A DNA stretch of 64,000 nucleotides, taken from positions 31,527 through 95,526 of the forward strand of contig DASYPP010000060.1 of assembly GCA_036006525.1 (NCBI GenBank), given 5' to 3'. The translations under genes were made by a program, and so were the position numbers. The notes below the pieces were generated by a model that worked only from the letters and a program-made list of their open reading frames with translations, ran no database searches and was not told the origin of the DNA. Positions 36,482 through 45,174 of this stretch are shown here, one piece after another. The number at the start of each line of letters is the position of its first letter. Position 1 is the stretch's first letter. This DNA comes from DASYPP01 sp036006525. GTDB taxonomy: Bacteria; Gemmatimonadota; Gemmatimonadetes; Gemmatimonadales; GWC2-71-9.

Positions 36482-36796
36482 ATGTACGCGATTTTTCGGG
36501 CCCTCGGCAAGCAGTTCCGGGCGGAAAAGGGACAGACCCTGCGGCTGCCGCTGATGACGGCGGAACCAGGCAGCACCGTCACGTTCGATGAAGTCCTGCT
36601 CACGTCCGACGGCGACACCATCCAGGCCGGGAGCCCGCTGGTCAAAGGCGCCGCGGTCGAGGTCGAAGTGCTGCGCGAGGGCAAGGAAAAGAAGATCTTC
36701 GTTTTCAAGTTCAAGCGCCGGAAGAACTACCGCCGGAAGACCGGCCACCGCCAGCGCTTCACCGAAGTTCGCATCACCGACGTCCGGGCAGGCTGA
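36482..36796 (+). CDS. rplU: 50S ribosomal protein bL21
   Basis: 104 residues, normal length. MYAIFRALGKQFRAEKG, VEVEVLREGKEKKIFVFKFK and RRKNYRRKTGHRQRFTEVRI are bL21 landmarks (usually YKRRKNYRRKxGHRQ). Seven bases before rpmA, so cotranscribed. Confidence 0.97.
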   Translation: MYAIFRALGKQFRAEKGQTLRLPLMTAEPGSTVTFDEVLLTSDGDTIQAGSPLVKGAAVEVEVLREGKEKKIFVFKFKRRKNYRRKTGHRQRFTEVRITDVRAG

Positions 36797-36803
36797 GGAT
36801 CCC

Positions 36804-37073
36804 ATGGCGCATAAAAAAGGCGTAGGCTCCAGTCGCAATGGCCGTACGGCCAATCCCAAGTTTCTTGGCGTGAAGAAATTCGGCGGCGAGAAAGTCACGG
36901 CGGGAATGATCCTGGTCCGCCAGCGCGGCACCAAGTTCCATCCCGGGAAGAACGTGCTCCGGGCCAGCGACGACTCCCTGTTCTCGACCACGACCGGCGT
37001 CGTGAAATTCGAGTTCAAGGACAAGAACCGGCAGAAGGTGTCGGTGTATCCCGAGGCCGTGGCCGCGAACTAG
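36804..37073 (+). CDS. rpmA: 50S ribosomal protein bL27
   Basis: 89 residues. MAHKKGVGSSRNGRTANPK, GMILVRQRGTKFHPGKNV and DDSLFSTTTGVVKFE are diagnostic. No N-terminal extension of the Firmicute cleaved type. Followed by a strong intrinsic terminator. Confidence 0.97.
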   Translation: MAHKKGVGSSRNGRTANPKFLGVKKFGGEKVTAGMILVRQRGTKFHPGKNVLRASDDSLFSTTTGVVKFEFKDKNRQKVSVYPEAVAAN

Positions 37074-37091
37074 AACTGAGGACTAAGGACT

Positions 37092-37120
37092 GGGCGCCCT
37101 GCGGGGCGCCCTTTTTGTTT
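37092..37120 (+). terminator. Rho-independent terminator after rpmA
   Basis: Perfect 8-bp stem gggcgccc (37092-37099) with its complement (37104-37111), a 4-base loop and a following tttttgttt tract. This is the only textbook intrinsic terminator I found in the window, in contrast to the many T-less inverted repeats. Confidence 0.93.
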
Positions 37121-37262
37121 GCGAGCCCTTGGGCTAAAGCCCAGGCTCAGCCAAATCGTCCGGCTAAAGCCGGCCCAAACCTACAAGTCAAAGTCGTGGT
37201 CGCTTTAGCGACAAATACTTGCCGAGCCCAGGCTTCAGCCCGTGGGCTTCGTTGGCAATTGC
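37121..37262. repeat. GGCTAAAGCC-type hairpin repeat region
   Basis: Several short palindromes, such as gggctaaagccc and ccggctaaagccgg, then caggcttcagcccgtgggctt near 37230, which pairs with the first copy (37127-37150). Related ggctaaagcc words occur at about 34320 and 14403. Confidence 0.7.
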
Positions 37263-37318
37263 ACGTGGCTTATCATGTCTCTAGCTTCAGGGGGACTTCC
37301 AAATGACGGAGATTCCAA

Positions 37319-37669
37319 ATGGCTACCATCTTTGAACGCTTGAATCACGAGCTCGAAACCTTCGGCCGCCGGGCCCAGGCGGCGATCGACGAAGGCCGCT
37401 TCCATATCGAGTTGATCCGGCTGCGCCGCCAGCGGGAGGAAGCCGCAAGCAATCTGGGCCGGCTGGTGCATAAACGGGAGCGAGGCACCGAAGTGGAGCC
37501 GGCCCGGATCGACGGGTTGCTGCTCCGGCTCGACGACATCGAAGCCGCGATCGACAAGGTCGAAAAGCAGATGGGCTCGATCCGGGCGGAAGCCGCCGAA
37601 GAGAAAGCGGCACCGGCCGAACCGGCTGCTCCGGTGGAGACCGAAGTCGCCGAGGGATCGCCGTCCTAG
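37319..37669 (+). CDS. Hypothetical coiled-coil protein
   Basis: 116 residues, MATIFERLNHELETFGRRAQ, nearly all helix with heptad-like pattern to about residue 88, then an Ala/Pro/Glu-rich tail. Ribosome-binding sequence ggag sits upstream of ATG 37319. No signal peptide or membrane segment. Function unknown; next gene starts 28 bases on. Confidence 0.65.
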   Translation: MATIFERLNHELETFGRRAQAAIDEGRFHIELIRLRRQREEAASNLGRLVHKRERGTEVEPARIDGLLLRLDDIEAAIDKVEKQMGSIRAEAAEEKAAPAEPAAPVETEVAEGSPS

Positions 37670-37697
37670 GGCGAGTCCCAGGCCCCGCCGGTACCGC

Positions 37698-38000
37698 ATG
37701 CTGCAGTCACGTTGGGGCCGCCGGCTCGCCGCCCTCTACCTCCTGGTGGTGGCATTCGCCGGCGGATTCCTTTCGTACCATGCCATTGTCGCGCCCCACT
37801 CATCGCAGCCCCTCGCCGCGCTCGTGATCGGGGCAGGGATGCCGTGGAGTTTCCTGCTGAGCCGGGCGCTGGACCCGGATAGCATGGGCGCTGTTCTGCT
37901 GGTGATGGGATCCTGCCTGGTGCTGAACACCCTGCTCCTGTATTGGGTGGGGGTAGGGCTGGACCACCTCAAATCGAGGAAACCCCGTGAAGCTCTCTAG
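37698..38000 (+). CDS. Small membrane protein, three helices
   Basis: 100 residues, starting MLQSRWGRRLAALYLLVVAF with hydrophobic segments at about 9-31, 37-56 and 64-86. It resembles small SCO4225-like integral membrane proteins only in size and layout. Function unknown. The next gene begins within its last codons. Confidence 0.65.
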   Translation: MLQSRWGRRLAALYLLVVAFAGGFLSYHAIVAPHSSQPLAALVIGAGMPWSFLLSRALDPDSMGAVLLVMGSCLVLNTLLLYWVGVGLDHLKSRKPREAL

Positions 38001-38763
38001 GCACGCCGGTATCATCCTGGGAGTGCTCGCCATGGCTTGTGCCGGACCCTCCTCACCCGTGCCGTCGCCGTCGATCCTGGGCCCCTGGCCGCAACACTCT
38101 ATGGACCGGCCTCGGCCCAGCGTCGTCACTCCGGCTGCATTTGTGGCCACGCCTCCCCCGCCGGACGCGGTCGTGCTCTTCGACGGCCAGTCGCTGGCGA
38201 GTTGGCGCCTGGCGGACAGCAGCCAGGCCCCGGCGCGGTGGAAAGTCGCCAACGGCTACATGGAAGTAGCACCGGGCGCCGGAGGAATCGCGACGGCGCA
38301 GGGGTTCGGGGATGCCCAGCTGCACATCGAGTGGATGGCGCCGGTACCGCCGGAGGGAACCGGCCAGGACCGCGGCAACAGCGGCGTATTCCTGATGGGG
38401 CAGTACGAGGTCCAGGTACTGGATTCCTACGGAAACGATACGTATCCCGACGGCCAGGCCGGCGCGATCTACGGGCAATATCCTCCGCTCGTCAATGCCA
38501 GCCGCCCACCGGGCGAGTGGCAGAGTTACGACATCGTATTCCACCGCCCTCGCTTCAACTCCGACGGCTCACTCGAGTCGCCCGCCAGAATGACGGTGCT
38601 GCACAATGGGATTATGGTGCAGGACAACGCGACCCTGGTGGGTCCGACATCACACCAGGAACGCCGGCCCTACGTAGCACATCCTGACAAGCTGCCGCTC
38701 ATGCTGCAGGACCATGGGCACCCGGTGCGCTACCGCAATATCTGGATTCGTACCTTGGAATGA
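37987..38763 (+). CDS. DUF1080 (3-keto-disaccharide hydrolase-like) lipoprotein
   Basis: 258 residues from GTG 37987, overlapping the previous gene by 14 bases. Lipoprotein signal MKLSRHAGIILGVLAMAC. The DUF1080/LamG-like domain spans about 60-258: VVLFDGQSLASWRLAD, DAQLHIEWMAP, NSGVFLMGQYEVQVLDSY, PLMLQDHGHPVRYRNIWIR. Family members bind or cleave sugars, some being 3-keto-disaccharide hydrolases. Secreted. Substrate unknown. Confidence 0.88.
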   Translation: MKLSRHAGIILGVLAMACAGPSSPVPSPSILGPWPQHSMDRPRPSVVTPAAFVATPPPPDAVVLFDGQSLASWRLADSSQAPARWKVANGYMEVAPGAGGIATAQGFGDAQLHIEWMAPVPPEGTGQDRGNSGVFLMGQYEVQVLDSYGNDTYPDGQAGAIYGQYPPLVNASRPPGEWQSYDIVFHRPRFNSDGSLESPARMTVLHNGIMVQDNATLVGPTSHQERRPYVAHPDKLPLMLQDHGHPVRYRNIWIRTLE

Positions 38764-38775
38764 GGGAGCGGAGGG

Positions 38776-38911
38776 CACCGAGAAAAGCCAACGCTGAGCC
38801 GCTGGGGTCGCCGAGGTAACGCAGAGAACTCCAAAACACTCAGGAACAACAATTTGGTTTCTCTGCGTGTGCTCAGCGAATTCAGCGGCTCAGCGTTGGT
38901 AGTTCTCGGTG
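38776..38911. repeat. Large inverted word repeat, CTCAGCG/CTCTGCGT family
   Basis: Arms 38776-38830 and 38857-38911, 55 bases each, match as reverse complements at about 43 positions. The inner part carries cgctgagccgctgg and its partner, and the ends caccgaga and tctcggtg match exactly. It lies between two convergent genes and ends 5 bases from the amidohydrolase stop. Confidence 0.9.
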
Positions 38912-38915
38912 TTCT

Positions 38916-40166
38916 CTAGTAACTCGGCGGCAAGTGCCGGTACCGCTCCAGCAGCTCGGTCATCCGGCTATTCATCGGAATGTCCTTACCCTCGATGATC
39001 ACATGCTCGGCGTGGCCCGAGTAGTCGAACGGATCTCCTTTCCAGATGACGACGTCCGCCACCTTCCCCGCTTCCAGTGATCCGTAGCGGTTCGCTACGC
39101 CGAACGCCGCGGCGGGCGTGAGCGTCACCGCCTTCAACGCATCCTCCCACGAGAGTCCATACCGGATCGCAAAACCCGCCGCGAAACGGAGGTCCCTGGG
39201 GCCGCCGGTCTCTGCTTCCACCACGATCAGTGGCACGCCGGCCGCCGCCAGCAGGGCGGCGTTGTCCGATCGCGCGCCGGGCCCGTCGAAGGACGGAATG
39301 TTGGTGAGCGGGTAGACGGCAACCGGTACCCTGGCCCGGGCCAGGTCTGCCGCGACCTTCCACGCTTCGGTTCCCCCCAGGATCACCAGCCCCAGGTGGA
39401 ACTCCCGCGCCAGGCGGAGCGCGTTGGCGATATCGCTCTGCCGGTTGGCGATGGCGAACACCGGCAGGGTTCCATGGAGGACCGGAAGCAGGGCCTCGAG
39501 CTCCGCGGCGGGCGCCGACAGTTCCTGCATGTCCCGCTTCTTGAAGTCCGCTTTGCGATGCTCGTATTCGAGCGCATCCTGAAAGACCTGCCGCAGCCGC
39601 TGCATGACCCCGGCGCGGCTGCCGCCGCCCGCCCCTTTGCTGCCCTCGCTGAGATCGATCATCATGGCCGCTGGTGATTGTGTCACCATGTCCTCGATCC
39701 GGTCACCGTTGAGATCGATCAGCACGGCCTGGCCCGGGATCAGGCCGCCGCCCGGCCGGGTGATCGCGGTGGTCACGCCTTCCATCCGGGCAACCGGAAT
39801 GTTCACCACTTGCGGATTGATGCCTTCGGCCACGTTAAAGGAGGGGTTCAGGTCTCCGCTGTGGCTGCCCTCGTTGGTCGCGTCCACCGAGCCGACCTGG
39901 GTCAGGCCCAGGTTGGACGCCGCGTTCAGGAGACCCGGCGTCACCAGGCGGCCGGTGGCGTCTATCCGCGTTGCACCGGCGGGTATCGTCACGCTGGTCC
40001 CTACCGCGATGATCTTTCCGTCCTGAATCAGCACGGTCGCATTCTCGATCGGCGGGCCGGACACCGGGTACACCTTTCCTCCGGTGATGGCGATCGATTG
40101 CGCCAAGGCGGTCGAGGCGGTCGCGGCGGACAGGGCGGTCAAGGCCGCCAGGAGTTTGCGCTTCAC
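38916..40166 (-). CDS. Amidohydrolase-superfamily secreted protein lacking the first metal-binding HxH
   Basis: 416 residues with signal peptide MKRKLLAALTALSAATASTALA. The N-terminal strand of the fold is clear (IAITGGKVYPVSG, GRLVTPGLL), but the catalytic HxH site expected after PGLID is NAASNLG here. The C-terminal part, AAAFGVANRYGSLEAGKVADVV, is standard. It is the partner of the next upstream gene, which has the HSH site, with a 4-base overlap. Probably a pseudoenzyme or subunit that does not bind the binuclear metal. Confidence 0.84.
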   Translation of the reverse strand: MKRKLLAALTALSAATASTALAQSIAITGGKVYPVSGPPIENATVLIQDGKIIAVGTSVTIPAGATRIDATGRLVTPGLLNAASNLGLTQVGSVDATNEGSHSGDLNPSFNVAEGINPQVVNIPVARMEGVTTAITRPGGGLIPGQAVLIDLNGDRIEDMVTQSPAAMMIDLSEGSKGAGGGSRAGVMQRLRQVFQDALEYEHRKADFKKRDMQELSAPAAELEALLPVLHGTLPVFAIANRQSDIANALRLAREFHLGLVILGGTEAWKVAADLARARVPVAVYPLTNIPSFDGPGARSDNAALLAAAGVPLIVVEAETGGPRDLRFAAGFAIRYGLSWEDALKAVTLTPAAAFGVANRYGSLEAGKVADVVIWKGDPFDYSGHAEHVIIEGKDIPMNSRMTELLERYRHLPPSY

Positions 40167-41569
40167 TTGCCCACCCCCGGATCCGTGACGCCAAGGTTGA
40201 AATCAGTTTCCGGACGTCGCTTGGGATCGTTGCGGTCGAAGAGCAGCCATCCGTCGTTGAATACCAGCTCCGCCTTGGAGTAGATGGAGAACGGGTCGCC
40301 GGACCACAGCACGACGTCAGCGTCTTTCCCGGGCTCCAGGCTTCCGGTGACGCTATCGATGCCGAGCGCCCAGGCCGGATTGATGGTGATCCACTGGATT
40401 GCCTGTTCCCGGGTGACCGGGATCCCGGCCTGGTTACCACTGTACATCGCCTGGGCGGCGCCATCGTTGAGGCGCTGAATGCCGTCCGCGTCGTCGGAGT
40501 GGATGATCACCCGGACGCCGGCCTGCTGCTGCAGCGCGGCGCTCTGGGGAATCCCGTCGAACGATTCCATCTTGAAGCCCCACCAGTCGGCCCAGACCGA
40601 AGTCGCCACCCCTTCGCGGGCCAGGATGTCGGCGATCTTGTAGGCTTCGACGGCATGATGAAAAGCGCGGATGTGGAACCCGAACTCCCGCGCCAGATCC
40701 ATCATCTGCACCATCTCGTCCGCCCGGTAGCAGTGGTTCTGCACCAGGATGTGGCCGCGGAGCACTTCGGCGAGAGTTTCCAGCTGAAGATCGCGATCCG
40801 GCGGATCGCCTTTCCTGTCTTTGAGCCAGGTGTCCCATCTCCGCCGGTACGCTTCCGCCCGGATGTACGCCTCTCGATAGCCCGCCATGTTGCCCATGCG
40901 AGTCGAGGGCCCGCTGTTCTGGTAGACCCGTTTCGGATTCTCGCCGCAGGCCATCTTGAGGCCGTAGGGCGCGCCCGGGAACTTCATCTCCTGCACGGTG
41001 CGGGCGGGGATGAGCCGGAGCGTGGCCGAGCGGCCTCCGATCAGGTTGGCGGAGCCGGGCAGCGCCTGGATCACGGTCACGCCGCCGGCGATGGCCAGCG
41101 GTATCTGGGGATCCTGGGGCCAGAACGAATGCTCGGCCCAGACTTGCGCGGTGTTCGGGCTGGTCGCCTCGTTCCCGTCGGATTCCGCGAACGTGCCCGG
41201 AGCGGAATACACCCCGAGGTGACTGTGGTCGTCGATGAGGCCGGGAGTGACAAATTTCCCGGTGCCATCGATCACCGTGGCCCCTGCCGGTGCCGTCAGG
41301 TCCCGACCCACTGAAACGACCTTGCCATCCTGGAAGAGAATCGAGGCGTTGGCCTGTTCCGGCCCCGCCGCGGTCAGGATCGTCGCGTTCCGGATCAGGA
41401 CCGGCGGGTTCTGCCGCCGGTGATAGGTCGAGGCATACTGGGGCCGGAGCGCGCTGATCGAGTCGGCCCCTGCGTCCTTGGCCGGCTCTGACGTGGTCGC
41501 CACGGATCCGTGGCCGGCGCAGCCGGCCGCCAGCACGCTGGAAATCAGCAGGGGCCAACGGTTCATCAT
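40163..41569 (-). CDS. Amidohydrolase, imidazolonepropionase-like lipoprotein
   Basis: 468 residues, lipoprotein signal MMNRWPLLISSVLAAGC. The metal site is seen: TPGLIDDHSHLGVYS near 120, LVQNHCYRADEM, RAFHHAVEAYKIADIL, and IIHSDDADG near 355. C-terminal NPAWALGIDSVTGSLEPGKDADVVLW is the family hallmark. Exported hydrolase, substrate unknown (peptide or cyclic amide likely). Overlaps both neighbours by 4 bases and forms an operon with them. Confidence 0.9.
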   Translation of the reverse strand: MMNRWPLLISSVLAAGCAGHGSVATTSEPAKDAGADSISALRPQYASTYHRRQNPPVLIRNATILTAAGPEQANASILFQDGKVVSVGRDLTAPAGATVIDGTGKFVTPGLIDDHSHLGVYSAPGTFAESDGNEATSPNTAQVWAEHSFWPQDPQIPLAIAGGVTVIQALPGSANLIGGRSATLRLIPARTVQEMKFPGAPYGLKMACGENPKRVYQNSGPSTRMGNMAGYREAYIRAEAYRRRWDTWLKDRKGDPPDRDLQLETLAEVLRGHILVQNHCYRADEMVQMMDLAREFGFHIRAFHHAVEAYKIADILAREGVATSVWADWWGFKMESFDGIPQSAALQQQAGVRVIIHSDDADGIQRLNDGAAQAMYSGNQAGIPVTREQAIQWITINPAWALGIDSVTGSLEPGKDADVVLWSGDPFSIYSKAELVFNDGWLLFDRNDPKRRPETDFNLGVTDPGVGK

Positions 41570-42279
41570 CGCTTCTCCTCTTTTACCAACTGGAATTCCA
41601 GCGGTGAGCTGTTGATGGTCACCTTCACCAGGCGGTGCGGCGCGCGAGTCGTGACGAAGAAGTTCACTCCGGATCCGTCACCGCTGATCAGCTCGGCGCG
41701 CCAGGTCTTGAAGGTGCCGGCTGGCACCTGGACCGTGGCCGTATCGACGACTGTCAGGGTACCGGGAGCGCTGGCGTTCTTGCCGGCCGAGAAAATGGTC
41801 AGCTTCCAGGCCGCGCGCGGGGCCCAGGGCAGGGTCGCGAGGAGGGGCTGGATCGCATTGTCGTCGATGGTACCCGGAGTGACCACGGTGTCGATGGCGA
41901 ACTCCTTGGACTGGGGGGCCGCGACCAGCGCATTGCCGTGAACTCTTCGGCCGGCGTATGCGATGTTGATATAGGCATCCTTGCCCTGCACCTTGCCGTG
42001 CTGCGCCACGGTCCGGACCGACAGGTCCGGGTTCAGGGACACCACGGTCGACTGGGTTACCGCGGTGCCGATCCCGGTGTCTTCAGTGTACTCGAATCCA
42101 CTCGGGGTTCGCTTCAGGTTGGTGCGCTGGAAGCCGACCGTCCGGCCCTGGACGATGACCGTGAAGGAGTCGCGACCCAGGTTCAGGGCGCCAGGGCTGA
42201 AGCGGGGCGCAGTCTGGGCGGTGACCCGGGCGGCCGGACACACCAGGAGGGCAACCAGGGCGAGTGCAGGTCGAGACAT
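41566..42279 (-). CDS. Secreted DUF3108-like protein
   Basis: 237 residues with signal peptide MSRPALALVALLVCPAARVTA. Beta-rich, with VVDTATVQVPAGTFKTWRAEL and a C-terminal RAPHRLVKVTINSSPLEF, resembling the DUF3108 periplasmic domain. First gene of a three-gene set with the two amidohydrolases (4-base overlap with the next). No enzymatic motif visible; possibly a ligand-binding partner. Confidence 0.65.
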   Translation of the reverse strand: MSRPALALVALLVCPAARVTAQTAPRFSPGALNLGRDSFTVIVQGRTVGFQRTNLKRTPSGFEYTEDTGIGTAVTQSTVVSLNPDLSVRTVAQHGKVQGKDAYINIAYAGRRVHGNALVAAPQSKEFAIDTVVTPGTIDDNAIQPLLATLPWAPRAAWKLTIFSAGKNASAPGTLTVVDTATVQVPAGTFKTWRAELISGDGSGVNFFVTTRAPHRLVKVTINSSPLEFQLVKEEKR

Positions 42280-42280
42280 C

Positions 42281-43150
42281 TTACCTCTTTGTAGGGAACA
42301 GTTTCAGGCTGTTGTCACACAGGATCGCCTGCTGGGTGCCGGCCTTGAGGGGCAGGGCCAGGAATTGATCCAGGTTCTGCCCGAGGTCCTTGATCCCCGG
42401 GCTCGGCCAGTCGGTGCCCCAGAGCGTCTTGCCGGCGATTTCCTCGAGACGGGGAAAGTACTCCAGCAGTTTCGACGGCGGTATGCCGGAGACCTCGAGG
42501 GACACGTTCCGGTGGCGCCGGAGGATGAAAAACGCCTCTTCCATCCAGAAGGGGCGGCCACCGTGAGCCATGATGATCTGGAGATCGGGGAAATCGATGG
42601 CGACGTCATCCACTTCGAGTGGATTGCCCCACTTGGAGCGGGCCCCGGGAAATATGCTGGTGCCGGTGTGGATCATGACCGGTACGCCCCGGTCTTCCAG
42701 GCGACGGTAGATCCGGCCGAGGGCTTCGAGGCCCTCGGTGTAAGCGTTGGCCGGGTAGAGCTGGTGGGGCGGGTGGATCTTGAAGCAGCGGATACCGAGG
42801 TCGATCAGCCGGTCGACATCGGCTTCGGGGTCCCTGGTAAAGCGGGGGTGCACCCCGCCGAACGGCAACAGCCGCTCCGGGGCCGCCTGGGCATATTGGG
42901 CGGCGAAATCGTTGGTGGAATCGTCAAACCCCATGAGATCGGGGCTGGGATAGTTGATGAGTCCCACCCGCCAGATGCCGGCCAGGTCCATCACCGCGAG
43001 CAGGGCCTTCGGATTCTCCATCAGCTCGATCAGCCGTTGCCAGTGAGCTTCCTTGCCTTTGCGCATCACCTCCAGCACCGCCGGCTTCATCTGCCGCCAG
43101 GGCTGGATGTGGATATGGAGGTCGGTGACGGGATAGGGGAGCGGAGCCAT
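42281..43150 (-). CDS. Amidohydrolase 2 (TIM-barrel metal hydrolase/decarboxylase) family protein
   Basis: 289 residues, cytoplasmic. HxH metal motif TDLHIHIQP near 10-14, central KIHPPH, MIHTGTSIF, MAHGGRPFW and GTDWPSPG. Such proteins include ACMSD-type decarboxylases and lactone hydrolases. No signal peptide. It ends one base before the DUF3108-like gene start, so it probably leads the same minus-strand transcript. The specific reaction is unknown. Confidence 0.87.
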   Translation of the reverse strand: MAPLPYPVTDLHIHIQPWRQMKPAVLEVMRKGKEAHWQRLIELMENPKALLAVMDLAGIWRVGLINYPSPDLMGFDDSTNDFAAQYAQAAPERLLPFGGVHPRFTRDPEADVDRLIDLGIRCFKIHPPHQLYPANAYTEGLEALGRIYRRLEDRGVPVMIHTGTSIFPGARSKWGNPLEVDDVAIDFPDLQIIMAHGGRPFWMEEAFFILRRHRNVSLEVSGIPPSKLLEYFPRLEEIAGKTLWGTDWPSPGIKDLGQNLDQFLALPLKAGTQQAILCDNSLKLFPTKR

Positions 43151-43271
43151 GGGGTCAAAACGTTAACCGGTCGGGAAAGCGGAGCAAGTTGCGGCGGGTA
43201 TGCCACAGGGTGCCCATGACTTGCGTCGGAGGTATCTTTATTCCCTCCTGATCCCGGAAATACCCGTACTC

Positions 43272-45104
43272 ATGACCAGCCCCACCGCCCTCTGCCCTCG
43301 CTGCTCCCGCACGGTCACTCCGGGCCTTCGTGAGTGTCCCGGGTGCGGGTTCGACCTGGTGTGGGACCAGGGCATGGTGACCACCGCGGCGGTGGATACT
43401 GGAGCCTTCATGACCACGGCGCGGATGCCGCAGATCGTCCGCCCGGTGGACCTGCTGGCCCACGCGACCACCGGCGAGTACGAGATTCTCAATGAGCTGG
43501 GTCGGGGCGGCATGGCGGCGGTTTACCTCGCGCGCGAGCTGGCCCTGGACCGCAAGGTGGCGATCAAGCTGATCCTGCCCAGCATCGTGGACGGGCCGGA
43601 GGCGGTGGAGCGATTCAAGCGCGAAGCGCGCACGGCGGCGTCGCTGAGCCATCCCAGCGTGATCCCGATCTACGCGGTCAAGGAATCCGACCACGCGCTG
43701 TTCTTCGTGATGAAGTACGTCCACGGGCGGACCCTGTCTTCCATCCTCCGGAGCGCGGGGCCGCTCCCCGTCAGCCTGGCCCGCAATGTCGTCACCTCGG
43801 TCGCGATGGCGCTCGATTACGCCCACCGTAACGGCGTCATCCACCGGGACATCAAGCCCGGCAACATCATGGTGGATGTCGAGGGCCACGTGATGGTGAC
43901 CGACTTCGGCATCGCCAAGGTGGCCGATGCCCGGGGTCTCACCACCACCGGCAGGACCATCGGAACGCCGGCCTACATGAGCCCCGAGGCGTGCGCCGGC
44001 CGGGAAGTGAACGGCGCGTCCGACCAGTACGCGCTGGGGGTGGTCGCCTATGAAATGCTGGCCGGGCGCAATCCGTTCATGGCGGAGAACTCGGTCGGGA
44101 TCATGTACGCCCACGTGCACGAGGACCCGCAGTCCCTCGGCGAACTCCGGCCCGATTGCCCGCCCGAGGTCGCCAATGCGGTCATGCGGATGATCTCCAA
44201 GGATCCCGCAGCGCGGTTCCCTTCGCTCAAGGAAGTCGCCCTGGTCTTCCAGGGCAGCCAGGTGACCGACGAGATGGCGGTGGCCTCGCTGGGGGCGCTT
44301 GCCGCCAGCCGCGGACAGTCCGATTCCGCGATCCCCACGCCGGTGCCCCGGCGAACCCCGGTGCGCACCGGCACCACGACCAGGCAGGTTCGCCGCCGCA
44401 CCCTGATCTGGGTGATCGCCGGGACTCTGCTCCTGATCGCCGTCGTGCTGTTCGGACTGGCGCGTATCAGGAGTCCCGACAACCGCCTGCCGGTTGCCGA
44501 CAGCTCGGTGATCGCTACCCGGGCCGCGGCAATCGGGGCGCGGGCGCGGGCAACGGCGTCCGGCCTGGGTGCCGGCGTCCTGGCGGGCGGAGACTCGGTT
44601 TTCAGCGCGGGGGAAGCCATGGCAGATTCGGGCCGGATGGCCGATGCCGCGGCGCTCTTCGGCCTGGCCGCTTCGACCTGGGATTCCCTGCTCGTCAAGC
44701 GGACCCCGGCGGGGCCGGCGGCCAGCCCTACGGTCAGCCGCCCCGCCACCGCGGACACCTCCACTCGGATGGTCAGCGACTCAGCCGCGATCACGGCCTA
44801 CTATAGGGAACTGGCCGGCGTCATCGAGTCGCGGCAGCTCGATGGCGTGCGCCGCCTGCTGCCCAACCTGACGGAATCCCAGGAGCAGAACTGGCGCGGT
44901 CTGTTCGAGGACAAGGATGTCGAGAAGATCGAAGCGAGTTACGCGGTTGGGGCGGTGACCACGATGCCGGAAGAGACCCACGCCAGTATTTCGGAACACA
45001 TCAGCGTCACCAAGCGGGGCAAGCTGACGCCCCGGAACCGCACCTACTTCGCGACCCTGACCAAGGGGCCGCAGGGCTGGCGGCAAATCCGCGAGGAGCG
45101 GTAG
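43272..45104 (+). CDS. Ser/Thr protein kinase with N-terminal zinc ribbon
   Basis: 610 residues from ATG 43272; a longer frame is poorly supported. Four cysteines C8, C11, C22, C25 in CPRCSRTVTPGLRECPGCGF form a zinc ribbon. Kinase domain about 70-325: GRGGMAAVYLARE, HRDIKPGNIMVD near 192, VTDFGIAKVAD, SPEACAG. One membrane helix about 378-398, then an extracytoplasmic domain of about 210 residues with an Ala/Arg linker and an NTF2-like end. The TAG stop lies within the left arm of a palindromic repeat. Confidence 0.92.
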   Translation: MTSPTALCPRCSRTVTPGLRECPGCGFDLVWDQGMVTTAAVDTGAFMTTARMPQIVRPVDLLAHATTGEYEILNELGRGGMAAVYLARELALDRKVAIKLILPSIVDGPEAVERFKREARTAASLSHPSVIPIYAVKESDHALFFVMKYVHGRTLSSILRSAGPLPVSLARNVVTSVAMALDYAHRNGVIHRDIKPGNIMVDVEGHVMVTDFGIAKVADARGLTTTGRTIGTPAYMSPEACAGREVNGASDQYALGVVAYEMLAGRNPFMAENSVGIMYAHVHEDPQSLGELRPDCPPEVANAVMRMISKDPAARFPSLKEVALVFQGSQVTDEMAVASLGALAASRGQSDSAIPTPVPRRTPVRTGTTTRQVRRRTLIWVIAGTLLLIAVVLFGLARIRSPDNRLPVADSSVIATRAAAIGARARATASGLGAGVLAGGDSVFSAGEAMADSGRMADAAALFGLAASTWDSLLVKRTPAGPAASPTVSRPATADTSTRMVSDSAAITAYYRELAGVIESRQLDGVRRLLPNLTESQEQNWRGLFEDKDVEKIEASYAVGAVTTMPEETHASISEHISVTKRGKLTPRNRTYFATLTKGPQGWRQIREER

Positions 45105-45174
45105 GTCGGGCCTCCGTGCCCGACCTGGAATCGATGAGCATCCCAGTCCGGTCGGGCACGGAGGCCCGACCTAC
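45101..45174. repeat. Palindromic repeat, GTCGGGC/GCCCGAC family, copy 3, at convergent gene ends
   Basis: Arms 45101-45125 and 45150-45174 are perfect 25-base reverse complements, each itself able to fold (gtcgggc...gcccgac), with a 24-base loop. The left arm gives the TAG stop of the kinase (45102-45104) and the right arm gives the TAG stop of the convergent 3-hydroxyacyl-CoA dehydrogenase (45171-45173). No T-tract. Confidence 0.95.

Noticed and set aside
43231..43240. tatctt(ta) motifs before several genes as a possible promoter element
   Set aside because: Copies near 10787, 34338 and 43233 have no consistent distance to starts or shared upstream box; too weak to report.
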